From Bryobacteraceae bacterium (GTDB lineage: Bacteria > Acidobacteriota > Terriglobia > Bryobacterales > Bryobacteraceae), in the NCBI GenBank assembly GCA_025350445.1, contig JANXXV010000589.1, positions 1 through 6,800 on the forward strand: a stretch of DNA of 6,800 nt, given 5' to 3'. The notes under the pieces were generated by a model. It was given only the letters and a program-made list of their open reading frames with translations, was not told where the DNA came from and did not search any database. The position numbers and the translations under genes are program-made. Shown in pieces: positions 6,344 to 6,800 of the stretch (position 1 is the stretch's first letter; each line of letters opens with the position of its first letter).

Positions 6344-6799
6344 TTACAACTCATTTACATTTGCGCGGGAAGTGCGTTCCACCAGGTCGGGGGAGATCAG
6401 GTCCGGAGCGGACGTAGCCCCTTTGTCTTTGATGCGCCGGGCGGTCACCAGGATGCGGGATTCCAGCGTGGCGGCTGCTTTGTTGTAGGACTCCACCGCT
6501 CGATCCAGATTTGCACCGATCTTGCTGAAGTGTTCCAGGAAGACCCGCAGGCGATCGTGAATTTCACTGCCCAGCGCACTGATCTCCTTCGCATTTTCGG
6601 CCACTTGTTCCTGACGCCATCCGTAGGCCACCGCTTTCAGCAGCGCGATCAGCGTGGTCGGGGTAGCAAGAATCACGCGCTGATTCACGCCATGCTCAAT
6701 GAGTCCACCATCCTGTTCGAGCGCCGCGCTGAAGAACGCTTCGCCCGGCAGGAACGCAACCACGAATTCCGGGGCGTTCTCAAACTGCGCCCAGTATTC
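6344..6799 (-). CDS. rmuC: DNA recombination protein RmuC, C-terminal part (5' end outside window)
   Basis: RmuC is a coiled-coil protein with a nuclease-like core, linked genetically in E. coli to limiting rearrangements at inverted repeats. The frame is open to the right edge, giving 152 C-terminal residues of a protein usually 400-500 long. The visible part starts with EYWAQFENAPEFVVAFLPGE, followed by AALEQDGGLIEHGVNQRVI and LATPTTLIALLKAVAYGWRQ, the most conserved part of the family core. A charged helical stretch (about residues 75-130, with VAENAKEISALGSEIHDRL and LEHFSKIGANLDRAVESYN) fits the usual coiled-coil tail. The last 20 or so residues look disordered. It ends in TAA, 64 bases ahead of the BON gene on the same strand. 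No disruption is seen. Confidence 0.93.
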   Translation of the reverse strand, partial: EYWAQFENAPEFVVAFLPGEAFFSAALEQDGGLIEHGVNQRVILATPTTLIALLKAVAYGWRQEQVAENAKEISALGSEIHDRLRVFLEHFSKIGANLDRAVESYNKAAATLESRILVTARRIKDKGATSAPDLISPDLVERTSRANVNEL

Positions 6800-6800
6800 C

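Overview
The window looks like chromosomal DNA of an acidobacterium, probably from the Solibacter/Bryobacter group. Three things point there: the moderately high G+C; a secreted protease ending in the roughly 230-residue C-terminal domain known from Solibacter (TIGR03437 type); and a two-BON-domain exported protein of a form I associate with Acidobacteria. This assignment is inference from protein style, because no rRNA or other phylogenetic marker is present.

Layout from left to right. The 3' end of carB (carbamoyl-phosphate synthase large subunit) runs on the + strand and enters from outside the window (2-961). Every other gene is on the - strand. Read in their direction of transcription from the right edge they are: the C-terminal third or so of rmuC (6344-6799); a BON-domain periplasmic protein with an excellent ribosome binding site (5728-6279); a rho-independent terminator (5653-5697); a new unit starting at modB (4944-5627); modC (3877-4947); a short ThiE/TenI-family gene (3337-3876); and a large secreted astacin-type zinc metalloprotease (945-3329). 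The protease gene ends inside the end of carB, so the two convergent genes overlap by 17 bases.

The modB-modC-thiE/tenI-astacin string is packed tightly: an ATGA overlap, then a TAAATG junction, then a 7-base gap or a 14-base overlap. It is probably one transcript. ModB and ModC form the membrane channel and ATPase of a molybdate (or tungstate) importer, but no modA for the binding protein lies beside them. The thiamine-related gene and the protease have no obvious functional link to molybdate uptake and may simply be co-transcribed.

There is no gene-free stretch longer than about 100 bases. I saw no tRNA, rRNA, CRISPR array, insertion sequence or prophage signal. I found no convincing new biological system. 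The points most worth a second look are the modA-less transport operon carrying an astacin gene, the duplicated linker of that protease with its preserved aspartate switch, the ThiE homologue lacking both usual metal-binding aspartates, and the probably leaderless modB start beside a terminator and a small AT-rich inverted repeat.
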